Positions 24,985-36,274 are shown, numbered from the stretch's first letter. The stretch is 64,000 bases of DNA from Lotus japonicus (GCF_012489685.1 NC_080044.1:79780732-79844731), one strand, 5' to 3'. A program made the numbers and translations. Notes: generated from the sequence alone by a model not told the origin.

Positions 24985-25011
24985 CGTGCAGCGCACGGGT
25001 AAAAACACTAG
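24985..25011 (+). mobile_element. Helitron 3' terminus (plus strand)
   Basis: A CGTGC-AGC-GCACG hairpin (24985-24997) is followed by GGTAAAAACA and terminal CTAG (25008-25011), then T. This is the canonical plant Helitron 3' end. The element extends leftward; its 5' TC end was not found. Opposite orientation to the RepHel Helitron on its left. Confidence 0.85.
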
Positions 25012-25410
25012 TATATTATTAAGATGTCACTCACCCTTACCCTTTCCATTTCCAGACTCAGGATATAGTTAAGATAATAAATATGAACAGAGTAGGTATG
25101 TTCCAGAGGCACTAACTTAGAATTATTCTCATTAGCATCGTTGAATTAATTCCATCAACTAGCAAGATGTAAATCAACACTTCATTCTTTACTTAGAAGA
25201 TTCCAAACATAAATGTTAAAGAGGTACATCAACAGTTAGCAGCCAAACTAACCAAAATCAAGTATTTGTGCATAGAAAGAAAAATATGGAATCTGGCCCT
25301 TGGAAAAATTGAAATTAAGGAAAGAGGAACAGAAAGCCTGAAGAAGAACAGAGCTGGGCTGAAAAGAGAGGACTTGGGCTGGAAAATATAGGGCTTGGCT
25401 GGAGCGAACA

Positions 25411-25755
25411 ATGGGTTGCAAGGTAGCTATTGATTTTTACCAAACCACCATCAAAGATATGAACAAGGGTTTCAATACTTTTAAACATTATCATCTAAAC
25501 AAACAAGGGATGGGATCCCTATATTCTTCGCAAAAAAATGAGTCATCCAAATTGCAGCCACGTGGCAAGGGAAAAGCCGCTACTTCTGCTCCTATTATCA
25601 ACGGTGATAACCAAAGCACAGTTGCTCCGTGCGTACTGTGGTGCTTTACACCAGTGACTGTCATGATGATTAGTCGGCGAAGAGCAAACACAGTTTTATA
25701 TGTTTATATAGGCACACCAAATTTTATCGCTTATATAGCACACCAAATTAAATAG
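25411..25755 (+). CDS. Uncharacterised 114-codon open frame
   Basis: Starts MGCKVAIDFYQTTIKDMNKG. I do not recognise it, and there is no signal peptide or clear domain. It could be a chance frame in decayed DNA bordering the organellar insertion. Confidence 0.2.
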   Translation: MGCKVAIDFYQTTIKDMNKGFNTFKHYHLNKQGMGSLYSSQKNESSKLQPRGKGKAATSAPIINGDNQSTVAPCVLWCFTPVTVMMISRRRANTVLYVYIGTPNFIAYIAHQIK

Positions 25756-26533
25756 CTCACGGATTGGTCTTCATTGCGCACCATCCGGCTGGTGCCAAAT
25801 CGTCGCCTGTTTCCTTATTCTTCGATAATAGAGTTGACTATCTTTGTGGCATCGATTGTACAAGTTCGCGAAGAGGCTGGACGAGTGGCGGGAAAGCGGA
25901 CTGATGAGCGCACGTTAGCGAAAAAGAACAAGATTTCTAAATCTCAACCCTTATTAGTCAGTCTAGGACGTCCATAGCATAGGGGTACCCTGCAGGGCTG
26001 GTCCCGGTTCGATCTATTCCGATGATCTATCAACTAACGGAAGCCGCTTGAGAAGAAGCGGCTATTTCATCCCGTCTGTCTGTAGTAAGCAATTCCTGTT
26101 AGGGATGTGATTGAGAAAATCTCCCCGGTCGCAAGGTTCAGAAGATGCCCCTGTGGGTGTGGGGTAGGATTCAGCTTTCTCTTCAAGTGATGTCTCAAGG
26201 AAGTCAGGTATGGTAAAAGAGCTCGCTCAATCTCTTTATGCCAAAGATAAACCCGCCGTAAGGGCGTTGAGACCATAGCATGTTAAACGAAAGCGTCGCT
26301 TTCTCTGTAGTGTTGTCACACAGCAGCCCCGCCTTTCTTCTCTTATGAATTTTTTTTTTCTAGTTTGTTTGATCGAGGGCAGTACACTTCTCCCCAATAT
26401 GAGATAGGAATGAGAGAAAAGGTCAGTCCTTCTCCTGTGAGAGACTCCGAAGTGGGCTGCTTTAAAGCAAGCAAGAGAGCAGAGCTTCTCACTTATTTAA
26501 CCGAGCATCTTTGAGCTGGAGATTGCTGTTCAG

Positions 26534-26830
26534 TTGTTCCCCGGTTTTGAAGCTCGCCCCAAACTCTTAGCTGCTACCAAGAAATCATACATGCAAAAAG
26601 AGAACTTTTTCGTATTTTTTGGATACTTCCTCGATCTGGAGCTGGCGAAGTGGGGTTTCTTCCTGGCTTTCCACCATTCAAACTTGGTTACTTCCTACGC
26701 TATTCGCATGTATGACAATCATGAAGAAAGAAATAAAAAGGATCGAGACAGGAACCTTACTCTCTTAGCCCCAGAACGAAAAAAAAGGTGGGGGAACCAG
26801 AGTTGTCACGATAGGAAAGATAAAAAATAA
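26534..26830 (+). CDS. Uncharacterised 98-codon frame in organelle-like DNA
   Basis: Contains FFGYFLDLELAKWGFFLAF, a short hydrophobic stretch. It resembles anonymous mitochondrial ORFs; no family identified and expression in the nucleus is unlikely. Confidence 0.25.
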   Translation: MFPGFEARPKLLAATKKSYMQKENFFVFFGYFLDLELAKWGFFLAFHHSNLVTSYAIRMYDNHEERNKKDRDRNLTLLAPERKKRWGNQSCHDRKDKK

Positions 26831-26962
26831 ATGACTAGCGCCCTATTCGAAGGGTCTCAAGCCCAGCCCTACCCTAAGGGTCAAATCCCCTAGTCTCAGC
26901 TAACCTAACGAGCTTCTATCCGGCCGGTGGCTGTCATGCTGGCAAAAGCAGGGCTTTCGGCC

Positions 26963-26963
<1 letters not shown>

Positions 26964-27006
<43 letters not shown>
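26964..27006 (-). pseudogene. trnM-CAU: 3' half of a plastid-type elongator tRNA-Met (CAU)
   Basis: On the minus strand the sequence runs TTTTCATACGGCGAGAGTC then ATTGGTTCAAATCCAAT and AGTAGGTA. It matches the anticodon loop, T-arm and 3' acceptor strand of plastid trnM, which plant mitochondria commonly carry. The expected 5' half is replaced by other sequence, so no cloverleaf forms. Confidence 0.6.
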
Positions 27007-28071
27007 ATGGGAGTGAAGTCCGCCTATCCATCAGCAAGAGCTAAGGCACCGGAAGCTTCATGTACAACCGGGTAATCCATCATCCAATATAGTACTTTCT
27101 CTTGAGATCACCCCGGGGATGGGTAGGCCCACCACTTCACTTTCACTTAGGCCTGGGCCAAGTCAGTGGGGGGACCCTGTCGGGCACCTCCCCCCCCCCC
27201 AAAAAAAAGACAGACTGTAACTCGGGTAAACAGATGAGCCGGTTATAGTAGGTAGGCTTCTATCCGACAGGGTTTGATGGCTGATAGAACCAAGGGGTAT
27301 TTCTGTGGAAACCTTCACGAACAATCGTCGTTTTTTGATGGTTTTTCCGCTTCTCACCGCTGCTCTTTCCATGTAAGGCCCAAGTTTTTCAGTTTATACC
27401 AAGTGAATAAATTCTTATTCACAAGTAGGTTGATGTATCGTGAAAGGAAACCTGAACTAGAGTTTACCAAATGAAATAAATTTATGAAGGAGAAAGTTCA
27501 GGAAAAGTCAAAGGATTGTATCGAAGTCGATAAAAGTTATAGCACGATCGTTATACGCTTAAACCTAGGTCAGAAACCCTAGAATATAGCTAGTTTTCAC
27601 TTTTAGGCACGATGGAAATTAATTCCAAAAATCTTCAGAGAAATGTTAGAACTTCTCTTTTTCCATATATCACAATCGTTTCGAGGCGAAACTCTAGGAT
27701 CTACGAACGTCCGATTCCAATCATCGGAAGTTTGCCGAAACCGAAACCCTGGTATTTCAAAACCCTAGAATCACCCGACAATGAAGACTTTTTCTATTCA
27801 GAGCATCAAATGAAGATTCTACACGCGTACACCCATTTCTCTTGATGATTTCAATCTTTCTTCAGAAGGAAGTTTTCCATTCCGACATCCGATGCAAAAA
27901 GCAACTTATCGGGTAAAATAGTTTTATACCGACTATGCATTAGTTGCCAAAAATACAAGGAGACCTCTTTTTAGTTTTGGAATTCTTTCGCCAAAACCTA
28001 TCTTAGAATTCATGGAGAATGACGCCGGAAAAATCAGATTCGCGAAACTTTCATTTTCCCGCGTTTTGCCA

Positions 28072-28085
28072 ACCTCTATATATAG
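28072..28085 (+). promoter_or_regulatory. TATA-like box of LTR copy 2
   Basis: CTCTATATATAGCC about 0.7 kb into the LTR, equivalent to the TATA of copy 1. It is followed by a CT/CA-rich leader. Confidence 0.6.
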
Positions 28086-29739
28086 CCAAGAAAGGAAGAA
28101 AAACACAAATTTTCCACCATTTTCCCCACCCAAACCCGCGGCCAAGAAGAAGAAGAAGGAGGAAGAGATTTTGTTCAATCCTTGCTTGATCGTCGATCAA
28201 TCAGTTGCTGCTTCAAGGTTTCGAGGTATAGTCGCTAATCCTTACCTCCGATCGCTTTTTCCATAGCTTTTCTGTAGACTTTTATGAGCTGATAGTTTTG
28301 AGGTTTTTGCAAAACTATCCTGAATATTTCATTTCTGATTCTAAACCTCTTCCTTATGTGCCCAAGATCACTTCTGCCGGGTTAGGTTTTCCGTTATGCC
28401 GCCGGATTTCCGCCGGAATCAATTTTAGCCTTAAATACCCATTTTTGGAGTTTTTGGAGTAAAGCTTCAACCTTTAGGCTGAAAACTATCGCCTTAGCTT
28501 AGTGCTAGTAGGATTAGTTGTCATAAACGTCGTTAGTAACGTCCCTGTCAAATTTGGTTTTTGGGATTTCAGTTTTGAAAAATTCTAAGTTAAAAATCAT
28601 GACCAAAATACCCCTGCGACAGTTTTTGATCCGATAATTTTTTCGAGTTCAGAATACCCTTAGTTACGGCTTATGATAGCATAGGAACCAAGTTTGATCG
28701 AAGAAAAATCGAGTCCCCTAATCACCTAAAGTGGCCGAGCCTATAGGGGGAGGAGGAGGAAAATTTCCTTTTCCGAAAACTTGTCCTTTCGCGCTAGATT
28801 ATCGTACCTCGGAGTATGAACTACTTCGAGTAACCTTAGTAAGTATCGATAGCTTAGTTTTCGATAGATTCTGATTGTATTTCTGTGATTTTGCTTTAAA
28901 GGAGTTTTTGAGGAATTTCCTGAGGAGCAACGCTTTGCTTGTGAGGAAGAGTTTGAAGTTCACCCTGGAGAATCTACAGGTGAGGGCTTCTCACTGAATC
29001 TCTAGTTAATACTTAGGGTCGATGCTTTCGACATTGTTTACTGTTTATGCACTGGATTGTGTGTGATTGGAAAATGTTTTCTGAGGCTTCGGCTGACAAT
29101 GTAGATGATTCATCTACTGAATGCTTTTGAGATTGAATCTTCATGCTAAGTGCTAATTGGGTAATTTAGGATGTGTGGTGCATGCTTATATGTTAAGTGT
29201 CATGTGGTTATTGCTTAATATGTTGATATATGACATGTTGACTGATTGTGTTGAGTTAATTCTGCTTTTGCAATGAAATCTGAGGTTCTGTATAGTGAGA
29301 ATTGCGGGCAGGTCATGCCGATTTTATTTTGAGAGCTTTGAGACGGTTTGATAAGACGAACGAGGTTCGGGCCTTGTTTTTTGTTTAGTGGATCGAGACA
29401 TTCTCGGGAAGTGATTTGGGATTTGGAGATCCTTAAATGTATAAGTGTTGCGATAAGACTAAAAGGATATTATTTTGAAAAGAAAACTCATAAGACATTA
29501 AATAACCTCTAAATCTTTAAGTAATGATAACAATCTCGAAGGAAGGCATTGGAAGTCAAATCTTAGTTTTTGGAAAACGAGAAGTGTCGTCGGATCCCAG
29601 TGTTGAGAAAGTTGAGAGGCTTTGAGTATGTAGATGTTGCTGTGCTGTTGGAGGAGCTGTTGTTGTTGTGCTGTTGGAGCAGCTGTTATTGTTGTGCTGT
29701 TGGAGCAGCTATGTTGTCAGGCTATCCAAGGGATGAGTC

Positions 29740-30075
29740 GAGGAGCTTCACTGAGGCGTGAGACCTTGTGAATGCGGGATACTCCACTGAGGCGTGAGAC
29801 CTTGTGGAAAGCATGGATCTTCACTGAGGCGTGAGACCTCGTGAACAGCATGGAGCTTCACTGAGGCGTGAGACCTTGTGAAAGCGTGAATCTTCACTGA
29901 GGCGTGAGACCTTGTGAAAAGCATGGAACTCCACTGAGGCGTGAGACCTTGTGAGAGCATGAAACTTCACTGAAGCGTGAGGCTTCGTGCAAGTGTGTAA
30001 ATTCACTGAGGCGTGAGACCTTGTGAAAGCATAAAACTCCACTGAAGCGTGAGACTTCGTGAGAGCATTGATGAT
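29740..30075 (+). repeat. Minisatellite in LTR copy 2
   Basis: About ten units of 30-35 bp with the core CACTGAGGCGTGAGACCTTG, interspersed with variable 10-bp spacers. Unrelated in sequence to the minisatellite of copy 1 but at a similar place in the LTR. A smaller repeat of GCTGTTGGAGCAGCTG type precedes it (29640-29710). Confidence 0.9.
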
Positions 30076-31433
30076 TCGAAGAGTTATCGTGAGTGGTTGC
30101 ATTCATTTTATGATTATTGTATTTTGTCGCAGAATCGACTTTTACCTTAGGGTAAGCTTTTAGAGACATTAAATTACCTAGAACACGTGGCGACGTGTCG
30201 AGTGAGGTCGGAGACGTTGTTTGCTTAATCACATTGCATTCATGCATACATAGGAGGTTAATACACGGCGTGATACCGGACCTCGGAGAATTCCAAATGT
30301 TGTCGGATTCCAAAATGGTCATAAGACCCGGATTTCCGTGTAAGAGCGTTTATAGACGTCTCTTGTAGCAGACCGAAATGGCAGACCTACGGGTTACGGC
30401 TGATCTGACTACCGCTGTTGTTGGAGTAAGAGGCACGCGGGCCGAAATGGTCCCACCGTGGCTGGTGCTAGGGCTGATCCGTTGATGTCCATCCGTTCCG
30501 GATTGCATATTGGTTGACTGGGTTAACCTGCATATCATTTCATGCAACATGCATACTGACTTAGTTGATGAGTGTGTGTGATACTTGTTAACTCTATCTG
30601 AGACATGTTAAATGTTATTGTTGTCGTTTATGTGATTGTGGATTATGCAACCCTAGGATGTTATCCCTAGCTATAAGCCTAAGTGGCTATTCTCTTATCT
30701 GTATCTATTGGTGTAATATTTACATAATTCTTTGGAGTTGACCCTCGCGTCTTCTGTGTGTGCTTTGGCGAACAAACGCCCTTTGTCAGATGTCTTTGGC
30801 GGGCTGGTTCACGACGGTTCACCCTTCGGGGGAAACTAGAGTTGGGATGCTGGAACAGGAGCGCATCGCGATAGCGAGCGGAGGACGGAGGATGTACATA
30901 GACTAGGTCGTTCTGGATTTCGAATTCGGACGACGATCATGCTAGCATGTAGGTTTTAGTGCTGGTGTGAGCTCCTCGAGATGAGATTAGTGTAGGAGTA
31001 GAGTCTTAGCTCTGAACATCATTTGTTTCTTTTGGGACAGGGTAGTTTCCCACCTATAGCTTTTTGTGTGGTTTCTTTACAGGAATCACAGAGAGTTGGT
31101 TGGACTTAGGAGGTCTTGCTTTAGGCCGATGGGCCAGCTGATTCTCAGTTTTGAGGGATGGTGTTGCGGACACTTCACCTTTACTTTCAGTCTGTACATA
31201 TTGCCTTCGGGCGCTACACCTTTCTTTCCGTCACTGGAGGTTACTCGTGACGAGGTTGTTACTTACAGTGGGGGCTGTATTATATATTGTACATTAGTTC
31301 TGTTGCTTGTCGCTTTTGGGTTTGATTTAATTCAGTCTTGTCTTAGTTATTATAAAAAAAAAATATTCACGTTTTTCCGCATTAAGTTTACTTTTGGTTA
31401 CTAAAGTGACGCCACCGAAAACGGGGTGTTACA

Positions 31434-31650
31434 TTCCACACCTCCGGATATCTGGTGCCAAATCGTCGCCCGTTTCCTTATTTCTTCGATAATAGAGTTG
31501 ACTATCTTTGTGGCATCTATTGTACAAGTTCGCGATACTTCTTCGTGAATCTCCGCTATTTGAATATGGAACATCATAACAACGAATAGGAATGAAACAG
31601 CTATCTCGTCTTCCTCTTGGAGCAACAAGGAGATGAGAAGGATTGATATA
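31434..31650. other. Organelle-like DNA, right part, with an 85-bp repeat of the left part
   Basis: The region 31453-31538 repeats 25793-25877 (TGGTGCCAAATCGTCGCC...) with a few changes, including one extra T that keeps a minus-strand frame open (EVSRTCTIDATKIVNSIIEE). So the same short sequence lies at both ends of the insertion. The encoded product is not recognised. Confidence 0.5.
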
Positions 31651-33598
31651 TTTCTTTGTTAGAATTGATATTGATTTTTTATTTTTTTTTGTAAAGATAT
31701 GATGATAGAATTGTAAAAAAGCCTATCAAATCTGTTTAGCTTAATTTAGGGAAATATATTGTATATTATAATCTAATCTATTTTATTTTATTTTATTTTA
31801 TTTTTACAATCTAACTTAATATAATATAATCTAGAAATAGGAATTGTCCACGGTTTAATATCTCCTTCACTTTGTAACAAAAAATCTCTCCTTCGTTTCT
31901 ACACTCTCAAGTCTTATCCCTTGGATGCGTTATTCTCTCTCCCTAAATCCTCGCACTGTTGAACTCCTTTTCCCTTCTCTGCCGTTTCAATCGAAACCCT
32001 TTCTTCCCGTTTTATCTTGTCCAATTTGGTTACAGTAAGCTCGCGTTTCCTTCTTTCAATCAACAACCTAATCTAATCTAATCTATTCTATTGTGTATGT
32101 ATTCCGTTTGGTTTATTGTCCTTCAAAGGAGTTGATGACTTGATTTTTCACCTTTTTCATTCCTTTACACTAACAGGCTCCCTATCCTCTTCAACGTCTA
32201 TTAGGTTTCAAGTTTAGAACAAAAAATCATCAGATGGATTTCCAACCAAGTAATTTTGTAGACATGTTTCCATTATATGATTTGGTGATTTGTGACTCAA
32301 TATTTCTTTTCTTGCTGGTACTGATAAATTGTATGTGAGAGAGACATGTTTCCATTAACCAAGCACTTCAACTTGTGCAAAATTGTAGAAAAAGCTTTTG
32401 ATAGGCACTGCACTGCTACATGATGGTTCAGGATCAGTTTTTAAAAAATAGTTGATTCAATGAGTAAGTTATGCCATTTTATTCACAATTACAACCACAT
32501 CAACATTTGTTGTGCAAAATTATCAAATATAGAAGAACCTCTTTTGATCAATGTTTTTCTTTTTGTCCATGTCTGCCTGTTGTTTAATCGAATGTGCACT
32601 TGAAAAGGTTGCTCTTTAACCTGTACCTGTGTCAGCGACTTTTCTATTAGGGAATGTTCATGGAGAAATTGCTGGCGAGAAGGCTGATATTTTCAAGGTA
32701 CTTTTGGCGTGGAAGATGAATGCAACAGAGTTAAGGCCTTGAGTAGAGAGGGTTGAAGGTAGAGCTACCTCACTGCTACCTCTCTTAACCTGAGCCACAG
32801 GTACATGATTTTTTTCGCTGCCACTGTTTGATTCACTTTGTAGCATTAGTTTTGATTCATTATCATTTGTTTCTCTGAACTTATTTTAGCAAAATGATGG
32901 CAGGGGTATTGAAGGATGCTTAAGGATCCCTGTTTGTGTTTTTAATTTTGATTTGATATGTTGTTGAGTCAGATTTTAGAGATTGTAGTTTGGAGGAGTT
33001 CAGAACGGCTCAGATATTTGTGATTTTTTTCAAGTATCAACAAGTAATAGAGTTTGATATGTATTCAATAATAATAATTACCATCAACACATATTTGACA
33101 AATCATTGAGTTCATTAAGCACAATGCTTGCTACATAGCATTAATCAGTTAGCATTATCACTCCCTTTTCTTTGCAATCAATTAATCAGATAGCATTACC
33201 AATCCAATCATGATCGATTCATTTTCCTTCCCTCTTCTAATTTTGTTATATTGAATTCATGCTTTGTGATTTGTATTTCAATTAATCAGATGTTTGTTTG
33301 ATTCATACATCTGCTCTTTGTTTTAGATTTTCTTCTGCCATTTTCAAGTGCTTTTCTTAATCACCAGTGAATAACACCTTTTTTTTTGTTTTGAAATGGA
33401 CAGATTATGGGTAAAAAAAGTTCATATTGTTTTCAAATCAATTAACACTCTGATAGCACCATTCATGATCTGAAATGTGCTGTTTTTGTTACTTATGTAT
33501 ATTGTTGTCTTTCACTAATTCTTTTTGATCTTGCTTTTTTTTGTCTTTACTGTCTGTGTTCATAAAATCTTTCCCTATTTTTGTCTTGGACTTGCAGA
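31651..33598. other. No gene recognised; possible 5' leader-like sequence
   Basis: A CT-rich stretch at 31,870-32,000 resembles a plant 5'UTR, and TAATC repeats occur near 32,066. No coding exon identified until 33,599. Confidence 0.35.
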
Positions 33599-33880
33599 TG
33601 TCAATCACATACTGTACTCAGGGCTATAGTGTGTTGCATGTTGCTGCAATGAAAGGAGAGCCCCAGATTATAGTGTCTCTCTTGACAAATGGCTTATTTT
33701 GGATGGTAGAAAAACAGTTCATGTTTAAAAGCATCAATAAATCTACAGAGGAAGGAGAGGTATCATCTAAAGATCGATAATGCATAGATATTGGAGCAAT
33801 CTGAGAGTAGGGAGTCTTTTATTGGGGATACATGTTTCTCCCGCTATGGCCGGGGATGATTTCCGTATAAATTTTGTAAT
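33599..33880 (+). pseudogene. NPR1: NPR1-like ankyrin-repeat exon fragment
   Basis: After a TTGCAG acceptor, the plus strand encodes GYSVLHVAAMKGEPQIIVSL, then STEEGEVSSKDR, and after a stop further NPR1-like residues in shifted frames. Ankyrin motif, spacing and STEEG match the NPR1/NPR3 family of salicylic-acid co-receptors, which act with TGA factors in the nucleus. The BTB domain and C-terminus are absent and at least two frame lesions occur, so it is a dead fragment. Confidence 0.75.
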
Positions 33881-34328
33881 ATCATTAAACTTCTCTTTTC
33901 ACTAATTGAAGAGCTATACAGTTACTGAGTAGAGATTTACCTACTATATTTTTCTATGTTTCTCTGTTTTCTATATCTTTTCTGTGGCTTTTTCTATGAT
34001 AAACACAATGGATAGCAAAACTATAGCAAAACTATAGTCATTTAGATTCCTAAAATATGATGAAAATTTTAAATTGAAACGTAAAAGAGAGATTGTTGCA
34101 CCTCAAAGTCTGCCTCTATTGTAACATATGTCCACTTTCAGGAAATTTAATGGATGATTTCTGATCAATTATCACAGCAACTAAATGGTAATAGCCTTTC
34201 ACATGTATTGGAATCTCTGTTGTATGAATGCCTTCACTTGTGCCTTTATTTGTATCATATGTGCATAGATCCAAGAGTAGATTCAAATTTATACAAGATT
34301 GGAAAACCAATACACCACTCTACAGCAC

Positions 34329-34491
34329 CTTTCCCCCAAGCTTCTTCAATTTTGCATATTCTTTAACAAGTTTTTCCTTTGTATGCTTCATCTCTTCTAA
34401 CTCCAAAGAATAGCAATCCACTATTTCTTTGAGGGCCTTATACTCCAGCTCTTTCATCTCTGCGAGTGGTTCTATTTCAATTGGATCAAAC
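34329..34491 (-). pseudogene. Unidentified coiled-coil exon
   Basis: A pyrimidine tract plus CAG on the minus strand is followed by a 163-bp fully open exon, FDPIEIEPLAEMKELEYK..., rich in Lys, Glu and Leu with heptad-like spacing. It ends LKKLGGK before a GTGCTG donor. Clearly exon-like; protein family unknown to me. No partner exons found nearby. Confidence 0.5.
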
Positions 34492-34509
34492 CTGAAAAAA
34501 AGACAACAA

Positions 34510-34660
34510 AAATAGAAACTTACAACAGTTCAAATTGATGAAAAATCATTCAAATCACAGACAACAAAAATTGAAACTTACAATAGTTCAAATTGAATGA
34601 TTTTTGAAACTTACAACAGTTCAAATTGATGAAAAATCATTCAAATCACAAAAATAAAAT
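34510..34660. repeat. Short interleaved repeats
   Basis: GAAACTTACAACAGTTCAAATT-type segments occur three times, and ATGAAAAATCATTCAAATCAC occurs at least twice, partly inverted. Confidence 0.75.
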
Positions 34661-34674
34661 ATTATTCTGAAATA

Positions 34675-34745
34675 GGGGAAGGAGTGGTTCGAACCCAGTA
34701 CCAGCAAGCTATGCAGGATAAGTGTAAGCCACTGAGCCAACACAT
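34675..34745 (-). mobile_element. tRNA-related SINE head or tRNA pseudogene
   Basis: On the minus strand a perfect A box TGGCTCAGTGG (34739-34729) and B box GGGTTCGAACC (34696-34686) stand at tRNA-like spacing. No cloverleaf with a credible anticodon was built. Such polymerase III heads are typical of plant SINEs; the 3' body is not delimited. Confidence 0.6.
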
Positions 34746-35197
34746 TTCTTCTGTTAGCTTGTGCACCATTTTATATATATAGAGAAAGAAATCAATACAA
34801 AAATATGTAAGTACCACCCATCCTCTGAGATTTTCTATAACTTTTTGGGGGGCATGGCCATCCCCAGCCCCAAGGGTATTTCCACCAACCACTGTCGGAT
34901 CCAGAAAATTTTAGTCGTGGGATAAAATGTACCTATAAATCTTTAGTACTAAAATATTACATTTGAGTTTTTTTGAACTACATTTGAGTTTAAAAATACA
35001 TTATAATTAATTGTCCTATATATGCTGATTTGTATACTTAAAAATACTGCTTAAATTTCAATTCAATTAAATGTTTCTTATATTAAAATTTCAATAAAAA
35101 ATAGTAAAAGTGTATTATGAAAGCAACATTAGTTATATGTATACTATAAGCATATTAGTAAAAATTCTAAGCCCCCATGGTGTTGTAAGCAAATCTG

Positions 35198-35424
35198 TCT
35201 AGCTGCACCACAAGTACCCTGCTACTTCATTTTTGGTGACTCTTTGGTGGACAATGGGAAAACTTTGGCCAGAGCAGATTACCTACCTTATGGGATTGAC
35301 TTCCCTAATGGATCTTCTGGGAGGTTTTACAATGGGAAAACTACTATTGATGCAATTGCTGAACTCTTGGGATTCCATGATCAAATACCACCCTATGTAT
35401 CAACAAGGGGGGAAGAAATAGAAA
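35198..35424 (+). pseudogene. GDSL esterase/lipase exon fragment
   Basis: Reads APQVPCYFIFGDSLVDNG, then LARADYLPYGIDFPNGSSGR and TTIDAIAELLGF. This is block I with the catalytic Ser of plant secreted GDSL lipases and the following conserved region. The usual NNN-rich spacer after VDNG is replaced by a short KT. No signal peptide, no blocks III and V. A captured or decayed N-terminal exon. Confidence 0.85.
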
Positions 35425-35589
35425 AAGAAAAAAACCTTTGACTAGCATGGTTCTTGGGCGCTGGAGTGGCCGGAGTGGTGGTTTGGAGATGGGTGGGCAA
35501 GAGGACTATGGGAAATCTGGGAGGTGTGAGAGCAATTTTAGCCGGAGTGATGGTCGGAGTCGGAGTGGTGGTTTGGGGCAGGAAGACGA

Positions 35590-35747
35590 TGGGGAATTTA
35601 GTGGAGAGAGGGGAGGGAATGCAGTGGCGGTGAGCAGAGTCTTGAAGTCCATTTGTGGGGCAAGCAACCTTCTTCGTCGCGGGTTTTGATTTTGAGGGCA
35701 GTTAGAAACGTATGTATTTAATACTATTGGACGCAGGATATCATGCA
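35590..35747 (+). repeat. Segment shared with 47,770-47,930 (minus strand)
   Basis: Contains TCTTGAAGTCCATTTGTGGGG, CGCGGGTTTTGATTTTGAGG and TTGGACGCAGGATATCATGC. All recur in the same order, reverse-complemented, at 47,770-47,930. Both loci lead directly into a tRNA-His 5' end. Confidence 0.85.
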
Positions 35748-35819
35748 GTTGCTGTAGTCTAGTGGTCAGAATTCCATGTGGGGTCCGTGTAGACCTGGGC
35801 TCGAATCCCAGCAGTCACA
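35748..35819 (+). tRNA. tRNA-His-derived gene with GGG anticodon (probable pseudogene)
   Basis: 72 bases align colinearly with plant tRNA-His. The T-arm CTGGG/CCCAG is perfect and the B box GGCTCGAATCC is present, with T-rich sequence downstream. The acceptor stem has one mismatch, and the anticodon stem has a C-T mismatch and a wobble. The anticodon loop reads TGGGGTC, so positions 34-36 are GGG (proline) instead of GTG. It is possibly transcribed but unlikely to be charged as histidine. Confidence 0.7.
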
Positions 35820-35981
35820 CTTTTTATTATTTCAATTCTAAAACTATATGTTTCTATTTTGCTTAATAGTATGCACTTACATCAATAACCATGATAATTT
35901 AGCAACAAACTATAGGAACTAGGAAGTCCTCTTGTGTGGGATAATATGCTAATAACTTTTTATTCTTTAATGATTTTTTTA

Positions 35982-36061
35982 ATGGACAAAGCTAGATCGA
36001 AATCTGCCGGGAATAAACCTGCGAAAGCCTCCAAACTTGAGGACAAGGACCATGCAGATAA
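35982..36061 (+). pseudogene. BIN3-type methyltransferase exon remnant
   Basis: Encodes MDKARSKSAGNKPAKASKLE then DKDHAD. The last 21 bases are identical to the beginning of the BIN3-like exon at 47,751-47,731, and the basic linker fits the region between the first methyltransferase motif and the rest of the protein. It diverges after DKDHAD. Identity is inferred mainly from the shared block. Confidence 0.5.
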
Positions 36062-36274
36062 AGAGAAGAGAAAAACTAATGAATTATGAATGTGATATAT
36101 GATGAATTTGATACGTGCGAGATAAAAAAAATTGAAATGTATGTTGAATGTTTACACATACATGTTTATATACAAAACTCTGTTTGGTTTAAAGGAGGTA
36201 GGAATCACAATTAGGTTTGAGTGTGATAAAAAATTTCATTGAAGCCCCCATTATTTTCCTCAACATTCAAATTA

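Larger units (their letters stand above)
25757..27371. other. Probable nuclear insertion of mitochondrial DNA (left part)
   Basis: Composition and texture change sharply: more GC, complex non-repetitive sequence, short hairpins (GCCGCTT...AAGCGGC at 26042-26065) and a plastid-type trnM fragment, as in plant mitochondrial intergenic DNA. It is interrupted at 27371 by solo LTR copy 2 and continues at 31434. No mitochondrial protein gene was recognised with certainty, so the origin is inferred. Confidence 0.55.
27372..31433 (+). mobile_element. Solo LTR of a Ty3-like retrotransposon (copy 2), TSD TTCCA
   Basis: Starts TGTAAGGCCCAAG and ends GGGGTGTTACA. TTCCA flanks it at 27367-27371 and 31434-31438. 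It is 4,062 bp with no coding domain. It shares termini and internal blocks with copy 1, for example CCCCTGCGACAGTTTT near 28610, but lies in the opposite orientation. A TATATA motif near 28077 places transcription on the plus strand. The target is organelle-like DNA. Confidence 0.92.

Noticed and set aside
25411..25755. A 114-codon frame as a confident gene
   Set aside because: No domain, no splice context and no homology I recognise; kept only as a low-confidence entry.
29748..30322. Minus-strand open frames with SRLSE-type repeats
   Set aside because: Translation of the LTR minisatellite; unit length, not selection, keeps the frames open.
31401..31628. A 75-codon minus-strand frame as a host gene
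   Set aside because: Its last residues run into the LTR terminus and the rest lies in organelle-like repeated DNA; no family match.
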